Assembly: GCF_000828655.1 (NCBI RefSeq)
Contig: NZ_AP014509.1
Coordinates: 496,001-560,000, forward strand
Direction: 5' to 3'
From: Thermotoga caldifontis AZM44c09
Lineage (GTDB): Bacteria > Thermotogota > Thermotogae > Thermotogales > DSM-5069
Length of the DNA stretch: 64,000 nucleotides
Below are positions 34,568-41,906 of this stretch, one piece after another. The notes beneath the pieces were generated by a model. It was not told the DNA's origin and searched no databases. It worked only from the letters and a program-made list of their open reading frames with translations. Made by a program: the position numbers and the translations under genes. Numbering within the stretch: position 1 is the stretch's first letter; each line of letters begins with the position of its first letter.

Positions 34568-35104
34568 TCACTTCGTAACGATCAGGACGTTTCCCACCGT
34601 TGTGGTACCAGGTTCGGTGAGCTGGAAGGAGTTCAAAAGTCCTATCGATGTTTCAAGTTTGAAGGAAGGATTGCTGTGCACCAGGTACACCTTCACGTAC
34701 TTCTTTGGGAGGGGTGGGGAAGAGGAAGTCACCACGACCCTGAACAGAGGTGCGCTGAGGGAAAGGCTCACCTCGGCGAGCTTGGATTCGACCTTGGAAG
34801 TTTTTACGTAGAACGCTCCATCTTTGTAGTAGAAAACGATCTGGCTGGCTGAAGGTGTTATCTGCTCGAAGGATGTGTTCGTTGCCTCGGCGTTTCTTGC
34901 CAGCGCCAGTTCTTTTCTGAGTATCTCGAGCATCTTCCTCGCTTCCTCGAATGCCCTGAACTGTTCCTGAGTGAAATGTGCGTTTCTCATCGGAAGGTAG
35001 AACAGCGATGCCAGAATGGCGAAGATCACGCCCAAGACGATCAAAACGATCAAGAGTTCTACCAGTGTGAAGCCATCTTTCCGTTTGGAAAAAAGCTTCA
35101 GCAT
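34568..35104 (-). CDS. Type IV prepilin-like protein (second set)
   Basis: 178 residues from ATG 35102-35104, seven bases after TTGGAGG. Leader MLKLFSKRKDG^ then FTLVELLIVLIVLGVIFAILASLF, a prepilin peptidase site with Glu at +5. A helix with acidic and basic residues follows, then a beta-type C-terminal domain of unknown class. Last gene of the minus-strand set. Confidence 0.85.
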   Translation of the reverse strand: MLKLFSKRKDGFTLVELLIVLIVLGVIFAILASLFYLPMRNAHFTQEQFRAFEEARKMLEILRKELALARNAEATNTSFEQITPSASQIVFYYKDGAFYVKTSKVESKLAEVSLSLSAPLFRVVVTSSSPPLPKKYVKVYLVHSNPSFKLETSIGLLNSFQLTEPGTTTVGNVLIVTK

Positions 35105-35127
35105 TCTACTGCCTCCAAGTGAAACGT

Positions 35128-35445
35128 TCACTGGGTTGAAGGTTCAAAAATGAACAGTGGCATGTTTCCAAACCGATTCTGGTCAGGTTTTACGATCCTG
35201 ATCTGTACAGATGTTGCGAGGGGAGTTATGAGCAGAGTGGACGATTGTGTGGCAACACTCGCACTCGTATCACCGCAGAAATATCTCTCCAGTTGCTCGT
35301 TCGCTTCGAAGGTTTTTTTAGATTCGTACGCAACTTTGTTCATGCCTGCCAGAACGTTGCCCAACACTTCGAAAAGTGCGAGTGCAGCGATCGCTATGAT
35401 GACCAGAGCTTCCACAACTTCGATGAGTGTGTAGGCAGACTTCAT
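35128..35445 (-). CDS. Prepilin-like protein with Ala at -1
   Basis: 105 residues. The N-terminus MKSA^YTLIEVVEALVIIAIAALALF is a prepilin-like helix with Glu at +5, but Ala replaces the usual Gly at -1; prepilin peptidases tolerate this in some minor pseudopilins (PulI/PilV type). The rest is short and unrecognised. Start overlaps the stop of the upstream gene by four bases. Confidence 0.75.
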   Translation of the reverse strand: MKSAYTLIEVVEALVIIAIAALALFEVLGNVLAGMNKVAYESKKTFEANEQLERYFCGDTSASVATQSSTLLITPLATSVQIRIVKPDQNRFGNMPLFIFEPSTQ

Positions 35446-36806
35446 TGACCCCAGCTCCCGTAGCGAACGTACAAACCGTAATAGGGAGTGTTAGTGGTCG
35501 TGGTATCGAATTCAATGGATTCTATAGGCAACGGCTTTGGCACGACAAATTTAATATTGTTGTTAAAGTTCACGTTTCTCGCGACTATGGCACCTATTAC
35601 GTTCGAAGTGTTTTTGATGCTCACATCTTTTTTGGGTGTGTATATGTACAATCCGCCTTCAGATACAGTGAGACCGTTCTTGAAGGAAATATCTTCTTCC
35701 CCATCGTTTATCTTCTCGTCAGTGTTCGAATAAATGAGCAAACGAGTATCTTTGTTCATCTTTATCGTTAAGTGATTCTTGACGTCGACTTCATCTCTCA
35801 CGTAGATCATGACGACACCTGTGCCCTCGATTTTTATGGTAGTGTTGTTGCCAAGATCCAGTTTGGTCACGGCTATCGAGAGCAATCCAGTACTTGGGAT
35901 CTTCAGGGTGAGGGTGGTGTTCGAGACAGACAGACCATCTTCCACAGAGCGACCGTTATAGTAAGTTTTCCCACCTTCTGAGATCGAGATCACGTTTCCT
36001 TGAAGTTGAACAGCAGGTTCTGGAAAGAAAGTGGGTGTCGCAGGCAGGGGAGGTTCAGTTGTGTTCACGCGTCTGCTGATTTCAGCGCGAACCGCCTCTA
36101 CTGAAGTCGCAGTCACAGTACCCTTCACGGTGATGTTTTTGTCAAGACTACCTGCCAGGATCACGTCGCCCTCTATGGTAACCCGGTTCTTAGGCGATTC
36201 AACATTGCCAACGGCTAAAACGTCCCCTTCAATTACACCCCCCTGTTCCAGGATGAGATTTCCGCCCGTTGGATCGCCCATCAGGTACACGCTGCCCTTT
36301 ATTGTCCCATGCTGACCGATGCGCAGGTCTCCCTTTCTCACTAATACATCACCGTCGATTGTAAGGTTGTTTTTTCCAAGAACCTTGCCATTGGCATCGA
36401 TGGCGTATGGAAGAGTCAAATCACTTGCGAGTTGGATCAGGATCAGTGTCAGGGTGTAACTGTCCTCCACCCCGTCGAGGCTCGCTTTGCACTTTATCGT
36501 GTATTCCTCGGCAGATCGATCGATTTCACACTCCACAGTACCGCGAAACTCAGGCAAAGAGAGCTGGAAGGTCCCAGAATTGGCCAAATTGTCCACAAGA
36601 TCACGCTTACCGTTCCTGAACCAGTCCTCACAGAGTTTGGCCAAACTGTAGGCGCCACTTCTGGCCACGTTCGAGACGAGAAACTTTTTCTGTTGCAACA
36701 CGTAGTTGCTGGTCATCTGACCGTAAATGGCCAGCATGAGCAACACTGTCAGGGCCAGAAAAACCACCACTACGAGGCTCACAACAAGAACCGAACCACT
36801 CTTCAT
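35442..36806 (-). CDS. PilX-like protein with bactofilin-like beta-repeat domain
   Basis: 454 residues. A PilX-type N-terminal membrane helix (VLVVSLVVVVFLALTVLLMLAIYG) is followed by a 100-residue region and then a series of hydrophobic/Gly beta turns: NLTIDGDVLVRKGDLRIG, GTIKGSVYLMGD, GGVIEGDVLAVGN, RVTIEGDVILAGS, NITVKGTVTA. These resemble the right-handed beta-helix of bactofilins and DUF7305-type domains. A further beta-rich C-terminal part follows. First gene of the minus-strand pilin set; no strong ribosome binding site is seen. Confidence 0.7.
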   Translation of the reverse strand: MKSGSVLVVSLVVVVFLALTVLLMLAIYGQMTSNYVLQQKKFLVSNVARSGAYSLAKLCEDWFRNGKRDLVDNLANSGTFQLSLPEFRGTVECEIDRSAEEYTIKCKASLDGVEDSYTLTLILIQLASDLTLPYAIDANGKVLGKNNLTIDGDVLVRKGDLRIGQHGTIKGSVYLMGDPTGGNLILEQGGVIEGDVLAVGNVESPKNRVTIEGDVILAGSLDKNITVKGTVTATSVEAVRAEISRRVNTTEPPLPATPTFFPEPAVQLQGNVISISEGGKTYYNGRSVEDGLSVSNTTLTLKIPSTGLLSIAVTKLDLGNNTTIKIEGTGVVMIYVRDEVDVKNHLTIKMNKDTRLLIYSNTDEKINDGEEDISFKNGLTVSEGGLYIYTPKKDVSIKNTSNVIGAIVARNVNFNNNIKFVVPKPLPIESIEFDTTTTNTPYYGLYVRYGSWGQ

Positions 36807-36822
36807 GTCTACATCAGTAATT

Positions 36823-36850
36823 AGTATAACACACTTTGCACAAAGTTAAA
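36823..36850 (-). promoter_or_regulatory. Putative promoter of the second pilin-like set
   Basis: Minus strand TTTAAC (36845-36850), 16-bp spacer, TATACT (36823-36828), about 17 bp before the ATG, so the leader would be very short. Confidence 0.4.
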
Positions 36851-36933
36851 ACGTGTACCGACGCAGAAATTTGTACAACACCAATTCAGTGACCTTCTCG
36901 TGTTTCACATCTTGCGTTCGAATTTCAAAGCTT

Positions 36934-37422
36934 TCAATCGGTTTTTGTCGTTTCTCTGACCACCTTCATGATGCGCTCGTGCAACTGGGACGCGTAATCT
37001 GGCTGGATCTTTTCGTATTCCTGTTCGAACAGAGGGGAAGAGATCAAAAAGTCTGCACTCGAGCGATTGATCGCCACTGGTATGTTGTAGACCGTGGCGA
37101 GCCTTATGAGGGCTTTTATGTCCACATCGTGTGCCATCGGCTCGAGCGGATCCCAGAAAAAGATCAGAATGTCTATCTCGCCCTCGGCGATCTTCGCACC
37201 TATCTGTTGATCTCCTCCGAGCGGACCACTCTTGAATTTGTGAACCTTCAGGCCCGTCTTTTCCTCGATCAACGTGCCTGTGGTACCCGTCGCATAGAGC
37301 TCGTGTCTGGACAGAGTACCCTTGTTGAACTCGACCCATTCGATGAGATCTTTCTTCATTCGATCGTGAGCGATCAGAGCGATTCTTTTTCTCTTCGAAA
37401 GCTTCACTCGTTCCAAATTCAT
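36934..37422 (-). CDS. mgsA: Methylglyoxal synthase MgsA
   Basis: About 162 residues; ATG 37420 or TTG 37411 are both compatible with GAGGAGGTG. MgsA converts dihydroxyacetone phosphate to methylglyoxal and phosphate, bypassing lower glycolysis when phosphate is short. Visible: IALIAHD start, the phosphate loop ATGTTG, SGPLGGDQQIG with the catalytic Asp, FFWDPLEPMAHD, and the AINRSSADF end. Length and motifs match the family closely. Divergent from the EamA transporter gene, with TAAAAT in the shared 50-bp spacer on both strands. Confidence 0.95.
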   Translation of the reverse strand: MNLERVKLSKRKRIALIAHDRMKKDLIEWVEFNKGTLSRHELYATGTTGTLIEEKTGLKVHKFKSGPLGGDQQIGAKIAEGEIDILIFFWDPLEPMAHDVDIKALIRLATVYNIPVAINRSSADFLISSPLFEQEYEKIQPDYASQLHERIMKVVRETTKTD

Positions 37423-37479
37423 CACCTCCTCACGTTTATTTTACGGAAGGAGCGTTAAAATCGGCTTGAGGTGAAAAGA

Positions 37480-38352
37480 TTGAGCAGAACCAGAGCCGTG
37501 TTCTACTTGGTTGTGACCTCGGTGCTGTGGAGCCTTGGGGGGTTGCTGATCAAGCTCGTCGACTGGAACCCCATGGCAATCGCCGCAGGCCGTAGTGCCA
37601 TATCCGCGTTGCTCATCCTCGCCTACGTGAGAAGGCCCAAGTTCAACTGGGGCACGGATCAGCTACTCGCAGCGTTTTTCTATTTTGGAACGGTCACGCT
37701 GTTCGTGACGGCGAACAAGCTGACCACCGCCGCCAACGCGATCTTACTTCAATACGGTGCGCCCGTGTACGTGGCCATCTTCGCACCGATAGTCCTGAAA
37801 GAAAAAACGAAGACGGCGGATTGGTTCGCCATAGGGTTTGCACTCTTCGGCATGGTGCTGTTCTTCTTCGATGAGCTCAGGATAGAGAACATGGTCGGTA
37901 TCCTTGTGGCCATTGCGAGTGGGGTCTCCTTCGCGCTCTACATCATCTTCATGAGGAAACAGAAAGACGCTTCTCCGATAGAATCGACCCTTTTAGGAAA
38001 CATCCTGACGGCGCTCGTGGGACTGCCTTTCATCTTCAGTCAGAGCTTCGAATTTCGAAACGTTGCGGGTGTACTGTTGCTCGGAACAGTGCAGCTCGGT
38101 TTTTCCTACATACTCTATTCCATCGCGATCAAGTACGTTGATGCGCTCGAAGCGATACTGATCCCGATCATAGAACCCATACTCAATCCCATCTGGGTCT
38201 ATTTGGCCTACGGCGAAAGACCAGGAAAATGGGCGCTTCTCGGTGGAAGCATAGTGTTGCTGTCCGTGACGCTCAGATACTCGATACCTCTTCTGCTGAA
38301 AAACTTCAAATCGACAGGTGACCGCGGTGTGCGAAAAATTTTAAGAAAATAA
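37480..38352 (+). CDS. EamA/DMT superfamily transporter
   Basis: About 290 residues, ten predicted membrane helices in two EamA repeats (for example SVLWSLGGLLIKLV and LLGTVQLGFSYILYSIAIKYVDALEA). TTG 37480 is preferred because GAGGTGA is seven bases upstream; GTG 37471 overlaps it. Such carriers export amino acids or other metabolites; the direction and substrate are unknown. Next to mgsA but on the opposite strand. Confidence 0.9.
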   Translation: MSRTRAVFYLVVTSVLWSLGGLLIKLVDWNPMAIAAGRSAISALLILAYVRRPKFNWGTDQLLAAFFYFGTVTLFVTANKLTTAANAILLQYGAPVYVAIFAPIVLKEKTKTADWFAIGFALFGMVLFFFDELRIENMVGILVAIASGVSFALYIIFMRKQKDASPIESTLLGNILTALVGLPFIFSQSFEFRNVAGVLLLGTVQLGFSYILYSIAIKYVDALEAILIPIIEPILNPIWVYLAYGERPGKWALLGGSIVLLSVTLRYSIPLLLKNFKSTGDRGVRKILRK

Positions 38353-38411
38353 CCATGGTAGTTTAACTTCAGGATGTTAAGGTACTGGCAACGATTCGAG
38401 GGGGGAGCAGT

Positions 38412-39323
38412 TTGAGGTTGTTAGAAGTTCAGGGGTTGAAGAAATATTATGGAAACGTGAAGGCTGTGGACGGCATCTCTTTCTCACTCGAAGAGGGTCA
38501 GATTCTTGCGTTGCTGGGCCCCAACGGGGCGGGTAAGACCACCACCGTTGAGATCCTCGAAGGTCTGAGAAGGAAAGATGAAGGTCGGATCTTCTACTTT
38601 GGACGAGAAATAGAGGTGGTCGATGAGACCATCAAAAAGCAGATGGGAGTGCAGTTGCAGAAAGGAGCCTTCTTTGAAAACCTGACGGTGAGAGAAACGA
38701 TAGAGCTCTTCGCCGGTCTCTACGGTGTGAAACTGAACAGATCTCGCACGAGAGAGATCGTGGAGATGGTCATGCTCGAAGAAAAGATGAACAGTCGTGT
38801 CAAAACACTCTCGGGTGGGCAGATGCAAAGACTGAGTTTCGCGGTAGCGATCGTGAACGATCCGAAGATCGTTTTCCTCGACGAACCTACGACGGGACTC
38901 GATCCTCAAGCGAGGAGGCACATCTGGGAACTGATCGCAGATTTGAAGCGTAAAGGCAAGGGCGTGTTGCTGACCACGCACTACATGGAAGAAGCCGAGC
39001 GACTCGCCGATCGCATCCTCATCATGGATCACGGAAAGATCATAGCCGAAGGGACTCTGGATCGGTTGGTGAACAGTCTCGATATGGAGGACTACGTAGA
39101 GTTCACGGTGGACAACGCCGATCTGTTCTTACAGCACATGGCGGAAGTGAAACGCGCGAATCACAACAGGCTCGTCTTGGCGACGAAGAATGTGGAAGAG
39201 AGCGTTCAAAAGATCTTCGCCGTGGCGAAGCGTCTGGATCTCAAGATAGACGATCTAATCGTTAGACGTCCGAACCTGGAAGACGTTTTCATCCACCTCA
39301 CGGGCCGAAGCTTGAGAGACTGA
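38412..39323 (+). CDS. ABC-2 type transporter ATP-binding protein
   Basis: 303 residues from a TTG after GGGGGAG. Walker A GPNGAGKTT, Q-loop MGVQLQKGAFFENLTV, signature LSGGQMQR, Walker B IVFLDEPTTGLD, and switch TTHYMEEAERLADR are complete, and the CcmA/DrrA-type C-terminal domain follows. Powers the two ABC-2 membrane proteins encoded next. Systems of this sort export drugs, lipids or antibiotics. Confidence 0.94.
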   Translation: MRLLEVQGLKKYYGNVKAVDGISFSLEEGQILALLGPNGAGKTTTVEILEGLRRKDEGRIFYFGREIEVVDETIKKQMGVQLQKGAFFENLTVRETIELFAGLYGVKLNRSRTREIVEMVMLEEKMNSRVKTLSGGQMQRLSFAVAIVNDPKIVFLDEPTTGLDPQARRHIWELIADLKRKGKGVLLTTHYMEEAERLADRILIMDHGKIIAEGTLDRLVNSLDMEDYVEFTVDNADLFLQHMAEVKRANHNRLVLATKNVEESVQKIFAVAKRLDLKIDDLIVRRPNLEDVFIHLTGRSLRD

Positions 39324-39332
39324 GGTGAAAAC

Positions 39333-40487
39333 ATGTTGAAGCTGACGAAGGGCATCCTCCTCGACACACTCAGAGATTTCGAGGCCGTCTTCTGGCCACT
39401 CGTGTTCCCGATCATACTCTTCTTCATATTAGTTTCGGTCTTCGGAGGTATGGGGACTTCGAATCCGATTTGGTTCAAGCTTGGGATCTTCCAAAGGACA
39501 CAGCTCGCTGGATTTGGAAAGATCCTCGAGAACGTGATCGAGCAGATCCAGCCGGACCCGTTTCACGTGGTGAAGTACGAGGATCTGTCACGGGCTCTGA
39601 AGGATCTTCAATCGGACAAGATACAGCTTCTGCTCGAAATTCCAGACAGTTTCAACGTGGACCTGACGAGGGCGATCCTCACATCGGGTCGGTCCAACGT
39701 TTCACTCAAGGTTCATTTTCTGTCTGGAAAGATGGAGTCCGAAACGGCAGCCACGATCTTGCAAACCATCCTGAGCACTTTGAACGTCGAGATCTTCAAA
39801 AGGGTCCGGCCCGGAAACTTCACAGAGGTCAACTTCCAGCTCAGCATTGTCAGTAAGCCGAACGCGCGCAGTTTTCACTACGCCACCTATTTGTTCCCCG
39901 GGATCTTGCTGATGGCCATCATGTCTTTTGGCTTTTTCCATTTGCCCCTGTGGCTCGTGTTCAACAGAACCTCTGGCTTGAACAAACGATTGTACGCATC
40001 TTCTGTCACACCCTTCGAGGGCCTGTTCTCACTCGTGCTTGCGCAGCTGATCGTCATGTCGATTTCGTGCCTTCTCATCTACACTTTTGGATATTTTGTT
40101 TACAACGTGAGCAGATCCATCTTCAGCTGGAACTTCATCTTCACGCTGTTGCTCTCGATGCTCGTTTCTCTGTCCATGGGTCTGTTGCTCGTGTGTTTCT
40201 TCCCGAAGCCCGCTTCGGCGGTGGTGAGCGGTCAAGTTCTCTATCAGATCATGATGTTCGTGGGTGGTCTGTATTTTCCGGTTCTCAGATACAACGTTCC
40301 ATCTTTCTTGAAGTACTTCGCCTTGGCTCTGCCATCGACGCACCTTGCGGAGCTTCTTCGCGGCGCGCTCGGCCACTCGGTCTACAACTTGCCGATCTGG
40401 CAGATGTGGTCGATACCAATCCTCTGGTTGATCGCTTCCGTTGCGCTGTTCCTGATCAGGTTCAAGTGGGTGATGGGCTATGAATGA
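39333..40487 (+). CDS. ABC-2 type transporter permease 1
   Basis: 384 residues, one N-terminal helix (FWPLVFPIILFFILVSVFGG), a large external loop of about 150 residues, then about five helices with the ABC-2 core (FPGILLMAIMSFGFFHLPLWLV, FVGGLYFPVLRYNVPSFLKYFALALPSTHLAELLRGAL). Overlaps the second permease gene by eight bases. Together they form a heterodimeric exporter with the ATPase above. Confidence 0.9.
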   Translation: MLKLTKGILLDTLRDFEAVFWPLVFPIILFFILVSVFGGMGTSNPIWFKLGIFQRTQLAGFGKILENVIEQIQPDPFHVVKYEDLSRALKDLQSDKIQLLLEIPDSFNVDLTRAILTSGRSNVSLKVHFLSGKMESETAATILQTILSTLNVEIFKRVRPGNFTEVNFQLSIVSKPNARSFHYATYLFPGILLMAIMSFGFFHLPLWLVFNRTSGLNKRLYASSVTPFEGLFSLVLAQLIVMSISCLLIYTFGYFVYNVSRSIFSWNFIFTLLLSMLVSLSMGLLLVCFFPKPASAVVSGQVLYQIMMFVGGLYFPVLRYNVPSFLKYFALALPSTHLAELLRGALGHSVYNLPIWQMWSIPILWLIASVALFLIRFKWVMGYE

Positions 40488-41532
40488 GATCGTTGGTATG
40501 ACGAAACTGATCTTTCTCGATTCGATTCGAAATCGCGTAGAATTCTTCTTCACTGTGATGTTTCCGATCGTTTTTCTGATCATATTCGGTTTCGTCTTCG
40601 CTGGTTCATCTGAATCTGGTAAGTACACCGTGGGACTCGTTTCTGATCTCGAACAGATCGAGCGGGTGATAGAAAGTTCAGGTCCGTGGAAAGTTCAACG
40701 TTACGCATCGGTAGAACAGCTCGAGCAGGACATCAGGGATGGAAAGATCTCTGTAGGTGTGGTCCTCAAGGACACGCAATCGATCCTGTACGCCGAAGGT
40801 GACATCGAGCTGAGCCAGAGGGCGAAGATGCTCGCAGTTTCTTTGAAACCTGCGATCGAGTCTGTGATCAACGACGTGCCAGCGTACTTGGAGGTTGAGA
40901 GGATCGCTCAAAGCCCACTCCAAAAAGAGGTTGCTTCCTTGGAGCACATCCTGACCGGTGTGATGGCGATCTCGATCCTTTCGAATGGGATGTTTTCCAT
41001 GGTGACCATCTTCAGCAGGTACAGAAAACAGGGCGCGTTGAAAAGACTCATCGCCACGGGCGTCAAGCTGAGAAGTTTTCTCATCGCGGTTTCCATCGTG
41101 AGACTGTCGCTCAGTTTCCTATCTCTGGCTTTCATCATCCTCCTGAGCAGGGTGATGTTCAACGCTCAGCTGGCCTTCAACTGGTTCATGCTGGTTCCGA
41201 CCCTCATTTTTTCCACCTTCGGTATGATGGCTGTGGGCTTGCTGATCGCACTCGTTTTCAAACAGCCCAACGCCGCTTCGAACGTCGCCTCGCTTTTGAA
41301 CACCTTCATGATGTTTTTCTCTGGAGTTTACTTCCCGCTGTCCTGGATGCCATCCTACTTCAGATGGATCGGCTACGTCCTTCCGGTGAAGTACGTGGCA
41401 GATCTGGTCCGTGCGAGTGCGAAGCTTCAGCTGATGAGTCCGTCACTCTTCTGGTCGGTCAACTTCGTCATGCTGTTGGCAGGACTGTGCTTGCTGTGGC
41501 TCTCTGGTAAACTCTTTTTGAGAGCCGAGTAG
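40480..41532 (+). CDS. ABC-2 type transporter permease 2
   Basis: 350 residues with the same plan as its neighbour: N-terminal helix (FTVMFPIVFLIIFGFVFAG), an external domain, then five helices ending in the FSGVYFPLSWMPSYFRWIGYVLPVKYVADLVR segment, an ABC-2 signature. The two permeases look like a gene duplication, though they differ in their loops. Confidence 0.9.
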   Translation: MNEIVGMTKLIFLDSIRNRVEFFFTVMFPIVFLIIFGFVFAGSSESGKYTVGLVSDLEQIERVIESSGPWKVQRYASVEQLEQDIRDGKISVGVVLKDTQSILYAEGDIELSQRAKMLAVSLKPAIESVINDVPAYLEVERIAQSPLQKEVASLEHILTGVMAISILSNGMFSMVTIFSRYRKQGALKRLIATGVKLRSFLIAVSIVRLSLSFLSLAFIILLSRVMFNAQLAFNWFMLVPTLIFSTFGMMAVGLLIALVFKQPNAASNVASLLNTFMMFFSGVYFPLSWMPSYFRWIGYVLPVKYVADLVRASAKLQLMSPSLFWSVNFVMLLAGLCLLWLSGKLFLRAE

Positions 41533-41544
41533 GAGGTGTTCACT

Positions 41545-41742
41545 TTGGACTGCGTCAACAGAGAGAAGAACCTCAAAAGGTGCAACTGTTCCTATCCGGG
41601 TTGTCCGCGCAAGGGTATCTGCTGCGAGTGTCTGGCGTACCACAGGAGCCACGGGGAACTTCCCGCGTGTTATTTCTCCAACGAAGCGGAAAGAACCTGG
41701 GATAGATCCATAGAGAATTTCTTGAGAACCAGAAAAGGTTGA
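41545..41742 (+). CDS. Small Cys-rich DUF6485-type protein
   Basis: 65 residues from TTG 41545, with AGGAGGT seven bases upstream. Seven Cys are arranged as [26 protein letters not shown] and a late PACYF, followed by [13 protein letters not shown]. This fits the small uncharacterised DUF6485 family of anaerobes, possibly a zinc- or iron-sulfur-binding protein. Directly after the exporter genes (12-bp gap), so probably on the same transcript. Confidence 0.75.
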   Translation: MDCVNREKNLKRCNCSYPGCPRKGICCECLAYHRSHGELPACYFSNEAERTWDRSIENFLRTRKG

Positions 41743-41791
41743 ACCCGAACCGCCGGTCGAGGAAAATCAACGAAGAAATGCGCAAGTTTGT

Positions 41792-41814
41792 GCACGCGTT
41801 GAAGCGTGCCTTTT
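41792..41814 (+). terminator. Possible terminator after the exporter operon
   Basis: GCACGC (41792-41797) and GCGTGC (41804-41809) form a 6-bp stem with a 6-base loop followed by CTTTT. Short, so moderate. It lies in the 164-bp spacer before the phosphoketolase gene, which otherwise holds only a possible -10 (TAAAAT, 41884-41889). Confidence 0.45.
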
Positions 41815-41906
41815 GATGTTGTTGGTTTTGAACTTGGACCCGGTTTGTACGACCTGGCGGTATACAGCTGCAGACGCACGTGGTAAAATCACATCGAGGT
41901 GAAACT

